Source: Trichomonas tenax
Taxonomy: Eukaryota; Parabasalia; Trichomonadida; Trichomonadidae
DNA: 42,503 bases
Assembly (NCBI GenBank): GCA_023091735.1
Contig: JALKBU010000406.1
Coordinates: forward strand, 1 to 42,503
Reading direction: 5' to 3'
The notes beneath the pieces were generated by a model. The model had not been told where the DNA came from and ran no database searches. It saw nothing but the letters and a program-made list of their open reading frames with translations. Both the position numbers and the translations under genes were made by a program. Positions 10,225 through 18,832 of the stretch are shown one piece after another; the stretch's first letter is position 1, and every line of letters begins with the position of its first letter.

Positions 10225-11310
10225 ATGTCGAACAAGGGTCCTCCTGTGATACAAAGGCCCCAGCATTCGGCACCTATGCGCATCGTCGACAAAAATGGAT
10301 CTTCTCCGTTGACAGCCGGGTTTTCTCCTGTTGCTTGCTTCCAGGCTGTTTTTAATAACAAGCCGGCTGACGAGGGCGAGACTAACCCAAACGCACTCAC
10401 TCCAAGGCCCCCAGTAGTGCATTTCTTCGTTTGCGACCATGGAAACGCAAAAGTCAAAGCTTTCGCAGATCAATTCATTGAATTGCTTGTAGAAAATGGT
10501 ATTAGAGTATACCCAGAGCTATATCTGACACATCAACCGGGATATCAGGTCCGTGCTGTGTCATTTAACACGAGCGCTGACTATTTTTTCCAAATTCATT
10601 CGAAAACTGCAGGACCAGCACGTGTCAGACTGTATATCGATGGACAGCCTAAGAGAATGTCTATACAGGAGGCTGTAGTCCACATTTGGTCTACTTGGCG
10701 CTTGAAATGCGGAGCTCTTTCGAAAGCTGAAGTTGACAGTCTCTCCACTGAGAGGATGAACACACTGCTCAATGTGTTTGCGGATATCAAGCCGGAAGAT
10801 ATCAATATCGAACCACTTCAAGCTGAATTAAGATCTTTGATCATAAACAGTGCGCCAGTTAACTCTGTTCTTAACAAGTTAAATGCGAGCACGGAAATAC
10901 TCGAAGCTGGACACCAAAAGATTCAATCCACGAGAGTTATCAACTCTGAGTGGAAATGCGAACCAGGAACAGTCCTCTCACGCTGCCTCCCGATGCAGAT
11001 TATATCTGGTTTATCGGTGCCACTGAGAGAAGTCATGCTTTCTATAATTGACCAAACACTCCGAAAAGTCTCTGTTCTCAAGAACATCGCCCAGAAATAT
11101 GTTGCCATCGAGGAGCAGAGGATTCCACTGGAAGATGACAGTCCAGAGTTAGAAATTATAGATGACACTCCGCAGACACAGACAAACTGGAATCTGATGC
11201 TTGAAAGCGTAGAAGACCATCATCAATCATTATCATCACTTGGTGATCATGCAATTGGTAGTTCGGGATTAATGGCCATGGCGCCGACTTTTATTCTCAA
11301 CGATTTTTAA
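10225..11310 (+). CDS. uncharacterised conserved-looking protein, 361 aa
   Basis: The frame is open from 10045, but the first 60 codons are AT-rich and UTR-like; the protein most likely begins at ATG 10225 (MSNKGPPVIQRP), 38 nt after the first base of a TCACTTT initiator. Residues 1-75 are Pro-rich and probably disordered. A compact segment follows (VHFFVCDHGNAKVKAFADQF and GIRVYPELYL, about residues 76-130) that reminds me of the alpha/beta anticodon-binding-like fold used in transcription coactivators, but this is weak. Residues 190-310 are predicted helical. The C-terminus is acidic and Thr/Gln-rich. Function unknown. The clear jump in GC at 10225 supports the start. The gene is isolated between a coding remnant and a 400-bp gap. 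Confidence 0.7.
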   Translation: MSNKGPPVIQRPQHSAPMRIVDKNGSSPLTAGFSPVACFQAVFNNKPADEGETNPNALTPRPPVVHFFVCDHGNAKVKAFADQFIELLVENGIRVYPELYLTHQPGYQVRAVSFNTSADYFFQIHSKTAGPARVRLYIDGQPKRMSIQEAVVHIWSTWRLKCGALSKAEVDSLSTERMNTLLNVFADIKPEDINIEPLQAELRSLIINSAPVNSVLNKLNASTEILEAGHQKIQSTRVINSEWKCEPGTVLSRCLPMQIISGLSVPLREVMLSIIDQTLRKVSVLKNIAQKYVAIEEQRIPLEDDSPELEIIDDTPQTQTNWNLMLESVEDHHQSLSSLGDHAIGSSGLMAMAPTFILNDF

Positions 11311-11708
11311 AAATTAGTTATACTGTTATATTAACTATAAGAAAAATCTTCAAGCAGATAATGGAAATAATTATTATGTCATGTAAAGTCCAATTCTGAA
11401 TGTAGAGGATATTTATATGACAAATTTTAATAATATTTTCGAAAGCATTTCATCATCAATATCTCGAGAATCATGCAGTTATATAGATTGTTTAATATTA
11501 GGAAATTATACTTTATTAGAATTCAAATATAACAATTATAATTTCAAAGAAAAATTTTAAAGTTATTGTTGATATATCTAAGATGTAACATAAAGGCGTT
11601 GAAAATGCATGAAATTTAAAATATATATAAACCATCACTTGATTAAATGAATCATCAGTTAAATATTTGAAAATGTGATTTTTATAATTCAAAAAAGTGA
11701 CGATGGCA
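11311..11708. other. intergenic region
   Basis: AT-rich, no gene. Holds GTCATGTAAA at 11378-11387, a variant of the recurrent ACATGT-type motif, and AAAAAAGTGACG just before the initiator of the next gene (around 11691-11702). Confidence 0.4.
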
Positions 11709-11714
11709 TCACAT
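11709..11714 (+). promoter_or_regulatory. initiator TCACAT of the SelM-like gene
   Basis: TCACA fits TCAYW and lies 15-17 nt before ATG 11726. It falls inside the longer open frame, so the upstream methionine at 11675 is unlikely to be the start. Confidence 0.55.
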
Positions 11715-11725
11715 CTGAACTGAAA

Positions 11726-12193
11726 ATGTTTGCATTCGTTTTCTTCCTTTCAGCTGTTCGCTGCGACGATGCTGGCGATGATGATAGTTTTTGGAACGAA
11801 CTTTCAGACGAGGAGATTGTCGTTGAAGACAAAGTTCCTGGAAAATTGTACGATAAAGCTAGATTCAACTTACCAATTGCTAGAAGACTCAATAGCCTTT
11901 TCCCAGAAGTTGCTAAGGTAGCCCGCGATCTCCAGGATGTTGTTAATATGGAATTCGTTTACGAAGAAAAATTCCCAATTTTATCTTTCCTCGATTCTCA
12001 AGATGTTGTCATTGAAAGAATTGAATTGGCTAAAAAGTCACGCGATGAGATCAAAGCTATCCTTGTTTCTCGAAATTTCGATTTAAATCTTAAGAAACCA
12101 CAGAATACACCAAAACCACAAGCTGAAACAGAAGCATCTAAGCCTACAGAAGAGTCTCCAAAAGAAAAGACTCCAATAGCTCAAGAAATATAA
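11726..12193 (+). CDS. Sep15/SelM-like ER thioredoxin-fold protein lacking the redox cysteines
   Basis: From ATG 11726 the product is 155 residues with a typical signal peptide (MFAFVFFLSAVRC, about residues 1-12), then an acidic stretch. The core aligns by eye with the Sep15/SelM family: RRLNSLFPEVAKVARDL resembles the helix after the SelM redox site, FVYEEKFPILSFLD its beta strands, and ERIELAKKSRDEIKAIL the C-terminal ERIPLSxMTREEINAL helix. In SelM and Sep15 a CxxU or CxU redox motif sits before that first helix; here the corresponding stretch (around KARFNLPIA) has no cysteine. The tail (KPQAETEASKPTEESPKEK) is disordered. Family members assist glycoprotein folding or redox control in the ER; this one, if related, would act as a non-catalytic chaperone or binder. 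An unrelated secreted acidic protein is the alternative. Confidence 0.6.
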   Translation: MFAFVFFLSAVRCDDAGDDDSFWNELSDEEIVVEDKVPGKLYDKARFNLPIARRLNSLFPEVAKVARDLQDVVNMEFVYEEKFPILSFLDSQDVVIERIELAKKSRDEIKAILVSRNFDLNLKKPQNTPKPQAETEASKPTEESPKEKTPIAQEI

Positions 12194-12872
12194 TATGAAT
12201 CTAAATTTTGAAGCTTCTCATTATAGTATATCACCTGACTAGGTCTGGTAATAATAAATTGTTATTTGCAATAAACTATTGAAATATTTCAATCTTCCAA
12301 ATCAAATTTTTTCCAACCAAGCAAACAATATATACAAAAATATGTTCCACTCCATATGAGCATATCAATCTATTAAAATAGAATGCTAAATTAGATATTT
12401 TGAAATAATATATTATATATAACCCACACAACTTATACAATAAAGGATATGAAGACAGGTCTATTGATTTGTTATAAGCGAAATGATCGATTCATGAAAA
12501 TTAAAAATTGATTTTAAATATCAATATTTTCACTTATAAAATAAAGAACATTTGAACAGTACTATTGATTGGAACGAAATGAAATTTAGATTCATATCAA
12601 TTTATGAAATTTTTAAATTTAGACTTCTTACTTAAGTGATCAATAGAATTCAAGGAAAAGTTTATACTGCTAGAAAGTGAAGCATCATTGCACAAAGTAA
12701 AAATTGATTTTACATATATATACGAGAAATCGGACACTTTTAGTGCAAAAAAAAATCCAAAAATTGTTGGCGATAATAGAAATGCAATAAAAATCTTCTA
12801 TGAAAAAAAATCTAACACCTGCAGTTACCGTTATTGTGTCACCTTTCGTCTTACACCAAAAAAATTTAAGTG
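12194..12872. other. intergenic region
   Basis: AT-rich with stops in all frames apart from short chance frames around 12688-12900. No repeat or motif of note. Confidence 0.4.
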
Positions 12873-14318
12873 ATGTCAACCCGTACATCGCACAAAACAA
12901 AGGCGCGTCCGGGATATATCATCAGCTTAGGTGTGAAGAATTACAACGTTAATCCTGAAATTTTCCTCAAAATGTCGACAAAATTCCAACAAATATACAA
13001 AGAGGATCGGAATGAGTACCAGGTTATCGAAACAATACATCCTGAGGACTTCGACATCTTCATTGATGCCTGCCAACTTAAGAATTTCTCGATTGAAAAG
13101 AAAAATGCTTTCCAAGTTTTAGATCTTGCTAAATCTTGGGGTGTTCTAAGTTTAGAGAAGTACGTTAACACATACATCGAAAAGAATAAACTCGTACGTA
13201 AAGAAGTCGATGATTACGTAGGTATTTTATGCCAACACATCGATGATAACACAGATTGCTATACAGACTGGTCAAATGTTGCACAGATCCTTCAGGAAGT
13301 TCTCGACGATCCTCGTCTTCTTGCAGTTCCACCAGAAGTTTTCACAAGAGTTTTATCAATCGCTGAAAAGTCAGGATTTGATATCTTAAAAGAAAACAAG
13401 GTCAAACTCATTGAATACACAATGAAAGTTCTCGATCTTCATCCAGAAAACGCAATTCCAATTGTGATGAGATTAGATTTCAGTGAAATGACTGACGAAC
13501 AGATCGCTAAACTCTACAATTGCAAGAAATTACAAGAGCAGAATGTCGGATTCTTCCTCGAATCTGCTATTTCTGCACTTCGAAACAAAACAGACTTTGC
13601 TTTCGAGAAATCTAACTTCCTCAATGAGCAGGTTGTTGCTAGCATACTAATTGATCATCAGAAGAAGCTCAACGATGACCTTGCTGAGATGAATAATCTT
13701 TTCGATCGCGATGTCGAAGAAATCGTTGATGAAATCGACCGCCAGCAGGATATCATCGATGAGCTCAAGGACCACCTCGATGCACACGTCAAGAAGCTCA
13801 ATTTGGCTGAGAAGAAGGTCAGAGAGCGCCTCGTTTTCATGTCCGATGAAGAAGCGGCCAAACTCCGCCAAGACACATTAGACACAATCTCTAAGATGAC
13901 AGAGGAGATCAACAAGAAGCTATCTGAGCACCTCAATGGCCTTCATGAGCAGTCAATGCAGGGAAGCATTGTTGCAAACGAGTTCTTCACACGCTGCGCT
14001 CGCGAAAGCATCAATGAAGTTGATGTCAGCAAGAACGCGCTCGAGGAGCTTATCACATTCGGCGAACAGATCCGCACACATGAGCAGACTGTTATGGAAG
14101 ATATTGAAAATTTGAAGGCTTTCATCGCCGCTAAGATTGTCAGAGATAGACTCAGATTCGATCAATTCCTTAGAAGGACAACAGGCAAGTTCCAGCCATT
14201 CGAGAAGGACCCGAAGCCGTTTGGAGTGTCTACATCAATGGTTTCCGAAGCGGATAAGAAGTTACAGATTATGGAGAAGAAGTTGGACGAGATTTGCCCT
14301 CTCAGAAAATCTAAATAA
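12873..14318 (+). CDS. BTB-like domain plus coiled-coil protein, 481 aa
   Basis: Starts at ATG 12873 (MSTRTSHKTKARPGY); the codon just before it is GTG. Residues about 15-110 resemble a divergent BTB/POZ module (NVNPEIFLKMSTKFQQIYKE, then an EDFDIFIDACQ segment like the BTB F-x-x-F-L-x-x-I-Y region). A BACK-like helical region follows to about 240. Residues 255-400 form a long charged coiled coil (EEIVDEIDRQQDIIDELKDH, AEKKVRERL). Such BTB-coiled-coil proteins are a large family in trichomonads with unknown roles, likely as scaffolds or ubiquitin-ligase adaptors. The stop is TAAA, the usual overlap with the polyadenylation motif. Function beyond self-association is not visible. Confidence 0.75.
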   Translation: MSTRTSHKTKARPGYIISLGVKNYNVNPEIFLKMSTKFQQIYKEDRNEYQVIETIHPEDFDIFIDACQLKNFSIEKKNAFQVLDLAKSWGVLSLEKYVNTYIEKNKLVRKEVDDYVGILCQHIDDNTDCYTDWSNVAQILQEVLDDPRLLAVPPEVFTRVLSIAEKSGFDILKENKVKLIEYTMKVLDLHPENAIPIVMRLDFSEMTDEQIAKLYNCKKLQEQNVGFFLESAISALRNKTDFAFEKSNFLNEQVVASILIDHQKKLNDDLAEMNNLFDRDVEEIVDEIDRQQDIIDELKDHLDAHVKKLNLAEKKVRERLVFMSDEEAAKLRQDTLDTISKMTEEINKKLSEHLNGLHEQSMQGSIVANEFFTRCARESINEVDVSKNALEELITFGEQIRTHEQTVMEDIENLKAFIAAKIVRDRLRFDQFLRRTTGKFQPFEKDPKPFGVSTSMVSEADKKLQIMEKKLDEICPLRKSK

Positions 14319-14933
14319 ATGCTTTTTTTATTTTTATAATGAAATGAACCAGATAATGTCTTTTCTACTCATCAATACCAAAATTCTTTCGTTAGCATAT
14401 ATTTAGCAAAAGAAATCAAAATATTCATGAAATTGAGCAAATAAAGGAAAATTATTGCGTGAATTGAGTTTAATGTCCCCTCATAAGAGATTTGAGCATC
14501 ATTTTGAAGCTGGATTTTCAAAATTCTTTTTTTTTTCATACTCAAATTCAATAGTAATCATTAAACATTTTTATATAATTTGAGTGATTTTTTATTAGAT
14601 TAACAATTTATATACTCAAAAATGCATTTTTACACAAAAACATATCTATGGATGTAGTACAATATTGTTGTATAAACTATGAAATGAGTTTAATTTAACA
14701 TTTTCCCTTTTATTATTGGATTTTTGAATCGTATCTTCTTCATTTAAATGATTTTCCCCTATAAGCAATCAAACATAGTAAATAAAAACCTAAAAATAAT
14801 TCATTGATTTGATAAAAATATGCATATAAGCAAATAAATTGATTGAAATCAAATATGTAATTTTAATTGGATATATAATTAAAATCAGTCAATAAGATAA
14901 TAAAATACACTTTCTGAGGAATGAAAGTCAAAA
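14319..14933. other. intergenic region
   Basis: Very AT-rich 3' and 5' flanks. No gene, RNA or marked repeat was seen. Confidence 0.45.
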
Positions 14934-15470
14934 ATGCATGATGAACAAAAGAGGATGGTTCCAAAGCCTGTGAAAAAGCTGCCAGACTATGGAATCAAAG
15001 CATTGTACAGCGAAAGAATTTTGGTGAAGAAGGAGAAGAAGACGAAATATTTGCTTCCTTTCGATTCTTCGAAACCAGATAATAAATTTTTGTATTACAT
15101 TCACATTTCAGTAAAAGGGCAGGAAAATATCGTCACTTTTGACTTCACTGACGAAGCAACAATGATCGGAAGAGAAAGTTTTTGCGATATTCGATTCACT
15201 CATAAAATTATTAGTCGACAACACTGTGTTATTCAATTCAGAAAAGTTAGAATACAAGAAAATGTAGAAGATTACGAAATTATTCCTTACTTATTTGATA
15301 CAGGAACTAAAAATGGAACATATATAAACAACGAGAGAATAAATAGCTGTCAATACGTTCAGCTTCTCGATGAAGACGTAATTACATTTGATCAACACGA
15401 AGATAATGAAATTATTATAAAATTCCATATTCAAAAGAATGTTGAAGCAGTTGATGATGAAGAAGAGTAA
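14934..15470 (+). CDS. FHA-domain protein resembling SNIP1/Pml1 (RES complex)
   Basis: A 178-residue protein dominated by one FHA domain (about residues 50-165). All phospho-threonine-binding landmarks are present: GR at 79-80, SRQH at 94-97 and NGTYIN at 127-132. The order PYLFDTGTKNGTYINNERI, then YVQLLDEDVITF and an acidic tail (DDEEE), closely follows human SNIP1 and yeast Pml1, as does the charged N-terminal lead. Pml1 is a subunit of the spliceosome-associated RES (retention and splicing) complex. If orthologous, it would act in the nucleus on pre-mRNA. Trichomonads have few introns but keep a spliceosome. Other FHA proteins cannot be excluded, but the short single-domain layout favours SNIP1. 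It is convergent with the TyrRS gene, 95 bp apart. Confidence 0.75.
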   Translation: MHDEQKRMVPKPVKKLPDYGIKALYSERILVKKEKKTKYLLPFDSSKPDNKFLYYIHISVKGQENIVTFDFTDEATMIGRESFCDIRFTHKIISRQHCVIQFRKVRIQENVEDYEIIPYLFDTGTKNGTYINNERINSCQYVQLLDEDVITFDQHEDNEIIIKFHIQKNVEAVDDEEE

Positions 15471-15565
15471 TCAAATGTTTGTTTAATAAAAGAGTCAGTA
15501 TTGGATTGTTTAGTTTTTGTGTATAAAATAAAAATTATATTTGTTACCTCTAAAAATATTTAAAA

Positions 15566-16606
15566 TTAACGAGTAACTCTGTACTGCTCAACACGCTTAA
15601 GAAGTTCGATAAGTTCTGGAGAAGACTTGAAGTGATCACGAACTGGTTGAATGCAAGCATCGACAGCATCAGCGACAGCGAGCTTGAATCCCTTTGTCGT
15701 CTCCTCAGAAGCGAAGAATGTTGGGAAGTCGGCTTCAACTTCTTCAATCTTTGTGTACTCCTTTCCATTAATCTTGATAGAACCGAGTTTTCTGATAATG
15801 ATGTATTTGATGTATTCGAAGAGTGGGTTCTCTTCTAGCTGTGGTGGGCAGAAAGCCTTTTCCATTTTCTCGATGATGTGCTCACGCTCGTCCTCGATGA
15901 AGATGGCAGACATTGGGTCGGACTTAGACATCTTATTTGTTTTGCCCTTGAGACCCATAAGCATGTGGTGTGAGAGAATAATTGGAAATGGTCTCTTGAC
16001 GTGGTTAGCGTACTCGATAGCGAGCATGTTGACCTTACGCTGGTCAACACCGAGCTGGCAGATATCGACACCAAGCATGAAAACGTCTGTAGCCTGCAAG
16101 CATGGATACAAGAGTTGAGAAAGCGTGAGATTGTCGCCTTCCTTGCGTCCCATGGCTGTGACTGTGCGCTTGATACGGGAGAGTGTAGCAAATGCAGAGA
16201 TATCGTTGACCATTTCGAAGTAAGCGCGCTGGTTCTCTTTGACGAAGTCTGCAGACCAAATGAACTCGACGTGATCGAGGTCCATACCACAAGCCTTGAA
16301 GACTTCAACAAAGTAGCGTCCGACATCGCGGATCTTGTTCATATCGCCGCCCATTTTGTGGTTCAACTGCGCGAAAAGGTCAGCAATGTAGAGGACCATT
16401 GTTCCGCCGGCCTTCGTGATGGCGTTGACGTTGATAGATGTGATTAATGCCTGTGCAATGTGCATACGACCACTTGGCTCGAAACCGTTGTAAGCGCGGA
16501 AATTGGGCTTTTTCTCAAGCAGTTCCTCGATGCGTTCGTTTCCCTGAACATCCTCCGCGATGGAGCGAAGTATTGCCGCACGCTCAGCGATGGAGAGATT
16601 AGACAT
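15566..16606 (-). CDS. tyrosyl-tRNA synthetase, cytosolic
   Basis: A 346-residue class I synthetase of the archaeal/eukaryotic TyrRS type. It joins tyrosine to its tRNA in the cytosol. The HIGH-box equivalent is HIAQ (residues 49-52, after GFEPSGR) and the KMSKS loop is perfect at 225-229 (TNKMSKSDP). Tyr-binding landmarks include the AYNGFEPSG strand, and YPCLQATDVFMLGVDICQLG with GVDQRK. No C-terminal EMAP-like extension is present, unlike the human enzyme; the length matches archaeal and protist forms. The start is ATG 16606; upstream in-frame codons begin with TTG. No clear TCAYW initiator was found upstream. Confidence 0.96.
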   Translation of the reverse strand: MSNLSIAERAAILRSIAEDVQGNERIEELLEKKPNFRAYNGFEPSGRMHIAQALITSINVNAITKAGGTMVLYIADLFAQLNHKMGGDMNKIRDVGRYFVEVFKACGMDLDHVEFIWSADFVKENQRAYFEMVNDISAFATLSRIKRTVTAMGRKEGDNLTLSQLLYPCLQATDVFMLGVDICQLGVDQRKVNMLAIEYANHVKRPFPIILSHHMLMGLKGKTNKMSKSDPMSAIFIEDEREHIIEKMEKAFCPPQLEENPLFEYIKYIIIRKLGSIKINGKEYTKIEEVEADFPTFFASEETTKGFKLAVADAVDACIQPVRDHFKSSPELIELLKRVEQYRVTR

Positions 16607-16835
16607 TATATAAATCAAACAGAGTTGTTCAATTTACCAAATTTTTAATTCAATCGAAAGCTTGACAAATCTTCTTTTTATTTCTTTAATCTTTTATTAT
16701 AATCTTTAAGAACTGTTCTTTCTATGTATCATGTTCCGGCGCCTTATATGTCCATTTTGATATTTTCTAACAAAGGACATGAATAAAGTGAAATTTACAC
16801 ATTCCAAAAATGGTTTCAACAATTCTAATCTATAT

Positions 16836-16867
16836 AAACATATACAATACAATGCATAGTATTGTTT
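16836..16867. repeat. palindromic repeat, copy A
   Basis: AAACATATACAATAC followed by an inverted partner: arms ACAATAC (16844-16850) and GTATTGT (16859-16865) around AATGCATA. Copy B at 17008-17039 has the same layout with compensating changes in the arms and in the centre. Confidence 0.55.
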
Positions 16868-17007
16868 TTAACTGCATAAACACAATGATTCTAATAAAAA
16901 AGTAAGTTATTTTTGACATTAATTATCAATTATTTTCTTTAATTTATACGTTATTGGAAGTGAAATTTATCTATAATTAAGTATATTACATACCATTTTA
17001 TTATTAC

Positions 17008-17039
17008 AAACATATACATTACAATATATAGTAATGTTT
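17008..17039. repeat. palindromic repeat, copy B
   Basis: AAACATATACATTAC with arms ACATTAC (17016-17022) and GTAATGT (17031-17037) around AATATATA. Same leader, arm length and spacing as copy A, 172 bp away in the same orientation. Confidence 0.55.
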
Positions 17040-17484
17040 GGAAGTATATCATAATTATAGCAGAGTTTTTGTTGATTTTAGTAACTTGGATTTTTGTCAT
17101 TTTGTAAAGAAATATAAAGTGATTTTTTTATAAATAGCAATAGGTGTATACTAATTTTATTATTAAATATATATATAGTACTATATTAAGTATGTATTTG
17201 CATTATCGTTATAATTCATTAGCATGTTTATTGCTTAGTTTTATTTTGATTTTAAGTTCCGAAATTTTGTTAAATTTAAAATCGAAATACCTTCTTCAAG
17301 GATTTAATACAGCTTTTATATATCATCACTTATGAATACAGAAGTATCTATCGTAGATATAAATGCCATTTATTTTTATTTTATTCTATTTTGCAGCGAA
17401 ATATAAATCAATTTTTGATGTCATGAAATTGGTTTTAATTAACCTTATGTAATGATTTAACCTTAATTATAACACTTTTTATTT

Positions 17485-18780
17485 ATGAATGAAGAGTTCA
17501 AATCGAATAATACCAAGACTTTAAATAGACAACGCGACATTTTTAGCAATACAAATTTTATTTTAGACTCAGTTACAGTACAATATTTGTTCGATTGCTT
17601 GCTTGAAAATGATCAAGAATTAATTTCAAAAGCTATACATAAGATAATGTATGCATTGTCCAAGAAAAACTTTTCATTATTCGATGATATCGATATTAGT
17701 TATTATTTACATTCATTATTTGGAAAAGAAGACTTTTGGAATAATGATTTTGCATTTCATTTTATTCATTTATTATCTCGAAGTGAGAAACTTATTTTTC
17801 ATATCGCAAATGATGACTTTGTTGAGTACTTGTTTACGCTATTTCATGTAGTTATTGCAAGTCCTAAAAGAATAGAATACTTCATAAAAACTTTGATCAA
17901 TATCTGCAAATCGAATTCATTCGATATTAAGCCGCATTTAAGTAAACAATTCCTTGATTTCCTGAAGATGATAGAACAGAATAATAGTGAAGGGAAATAC
18001 AATGTACATATAGAGAAGAATGTATTAGGATTGATGATTATGATATTGAAATATGAAGATAGAATCCAATGCTTTAATTTATTCAAATGGTTTTTGAGAT
18101 TTGCTTTTAATACGAATAGACCGCAATCCATAATGCTTGCGTTGACTGCAATATCTGATTTAATGTGCCAAAACTATAGATATTATATTGAAAGAATTTT
18201 AGAAGATTTCCATTTAGATATTGAATTTTCTATTGTTAATTTTGATGTCGATATCCAAAGATGTGCATTTTTAGTTTTATGTCGAATTGCATATTTTAAT
18301 GAAGATCTAATTTATCCATTCACATCTTTATTTAAAGAAGAGATCATCCTTAATGATGATTTTTTCTCCTTTGTTAGATTAGCTTGCAAAATCCGAGTAA
18401 TATCAATCGATTTCATGAAATCAAATTGGTTTAATCAAGCAATTACTTCAATAGGATCAATTTCATTTGCGAACAAAGCTTTACTTGTTGAATCAATATA
18501 TTACTTATTCATAACAGGTTCTCCAGAAGTTTATGAATTCATTATCAATTCTCCTTGTCTTGAACTCATGATTTCAGTGTTAGAAGATATTGACACAGAA
18601 TATCAGGAATATATTCTTGAAATTTTGAATAATCTCGAGCAATTTGCAGAAAATAATCAAATAACTATCGATGCAATCAATAATGATGAATTTTTGAGTG
18701 TATTAGATGAATTAACTTCAGATGACAATGAACATTTATCAGAAATGGCTTCAGATCTATTAAATCGACCTTCTCCATGA
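17485..18780 (+). CDS. uncharacterised armadillo/HEAT-like helical protein, 431 aa
   Basis: An intact 431-residue protein, Leu/Ile/Phe-rich and almost entirely helical. Repeated helix-turn-helix units (for example NVLGLMIMILKYEDRIQCF, SIMLALTAISDLMCQNYRYY, and the C-terminal EFINSP-like segment before LELMISVLEDIDTEY) resemble an ARM/HEAT solenoid without a clean consensus. The C-terminal EYILEILNNLEQFAENNQ unit is the most ARM-like. No signal peptide, membrane segment or catalytic motif is visible. Such solenoid proteins are numerous in trichomonads and usually act as protein-binding scaffolds; the partner is unknown. Codon use is more A/T-rich than in the housekeeping genes nearby, suggesting low expression. 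It ends 52 bp from the convergent VPS9-like gene. Confidence 0.7.
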   Translation: MNEEFKSNNTKTLNRQRDIFSNTNFILDSVTVQYLFDCLLENDQELISKAIHKIMYALSKKNFSLFDDIDISYYLHSLFGKEDFWNNDFAFHFIHLLSRSEKLIFHIANDDFVEYLFTLFHVVIASPKRIEYFIKTLINICKSNSFDIKPHLSKQFLDFLKMIEQNNSEGKYNVHIEKNVLGLMIMILKYEDRIQCFNLFKWFLRFAFNTNRPQSIMLALTAISDLMCQNYRYYIERILEDFHLDIEFSIVNFDVDIQRCAFLVLCRIAYFNEDLIYPFTSLFKEEIILNDDFFSFVRLACKIRVISIDFMKSNWFNQAITSIGSISFANKALLVESIYYLFITGSPEVYEFIINSPCLELMISVLEDIDTEYQEYILEILNNLEQFAENNQITIDAINNDEFLSVLDELTSDDNEHLSEMASDLLNRPSP

Positions 18781-18832
18781 TAGTTAACAAATTAAAAGTT
18801 TATTTAGATATAAAACATACAAACAAAAACAA

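Larger units (their letters stand above)
16607..17484. other. long intergenic region with two related palindromes
   Basis: Shared upstream region of the divergent TyrRS and helical-repeat genes. No convincing gene (a 63-codon frame at 17144-17335 has no coding character). Two related palindromic repeats lie at 16836-16867 and 17008-17039, and a perfect 14-bp palindrome ATATAGTACTATAT near 17173-17186. Confidence 0.5.

Noticed and set aside
12688..12900. 60-70-codon frames on both strands before the BTB-like gene
   Set aside because: Lys/Asn/Ile-rich chance frames in AT-rich DNA with no motif.
15651..16447. Plus-strand frames over the TyrRS gene
   Set aside because: Overlap a complete TyrRS with all motifs; no independent support.
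17144..17335. 63-codon plus-strand frame in the TyrRS upstream region
   Set aside because: Low-complexity Ile/Leu/Tyr product from AT-rich DNA, no initiator, no homology apparent.
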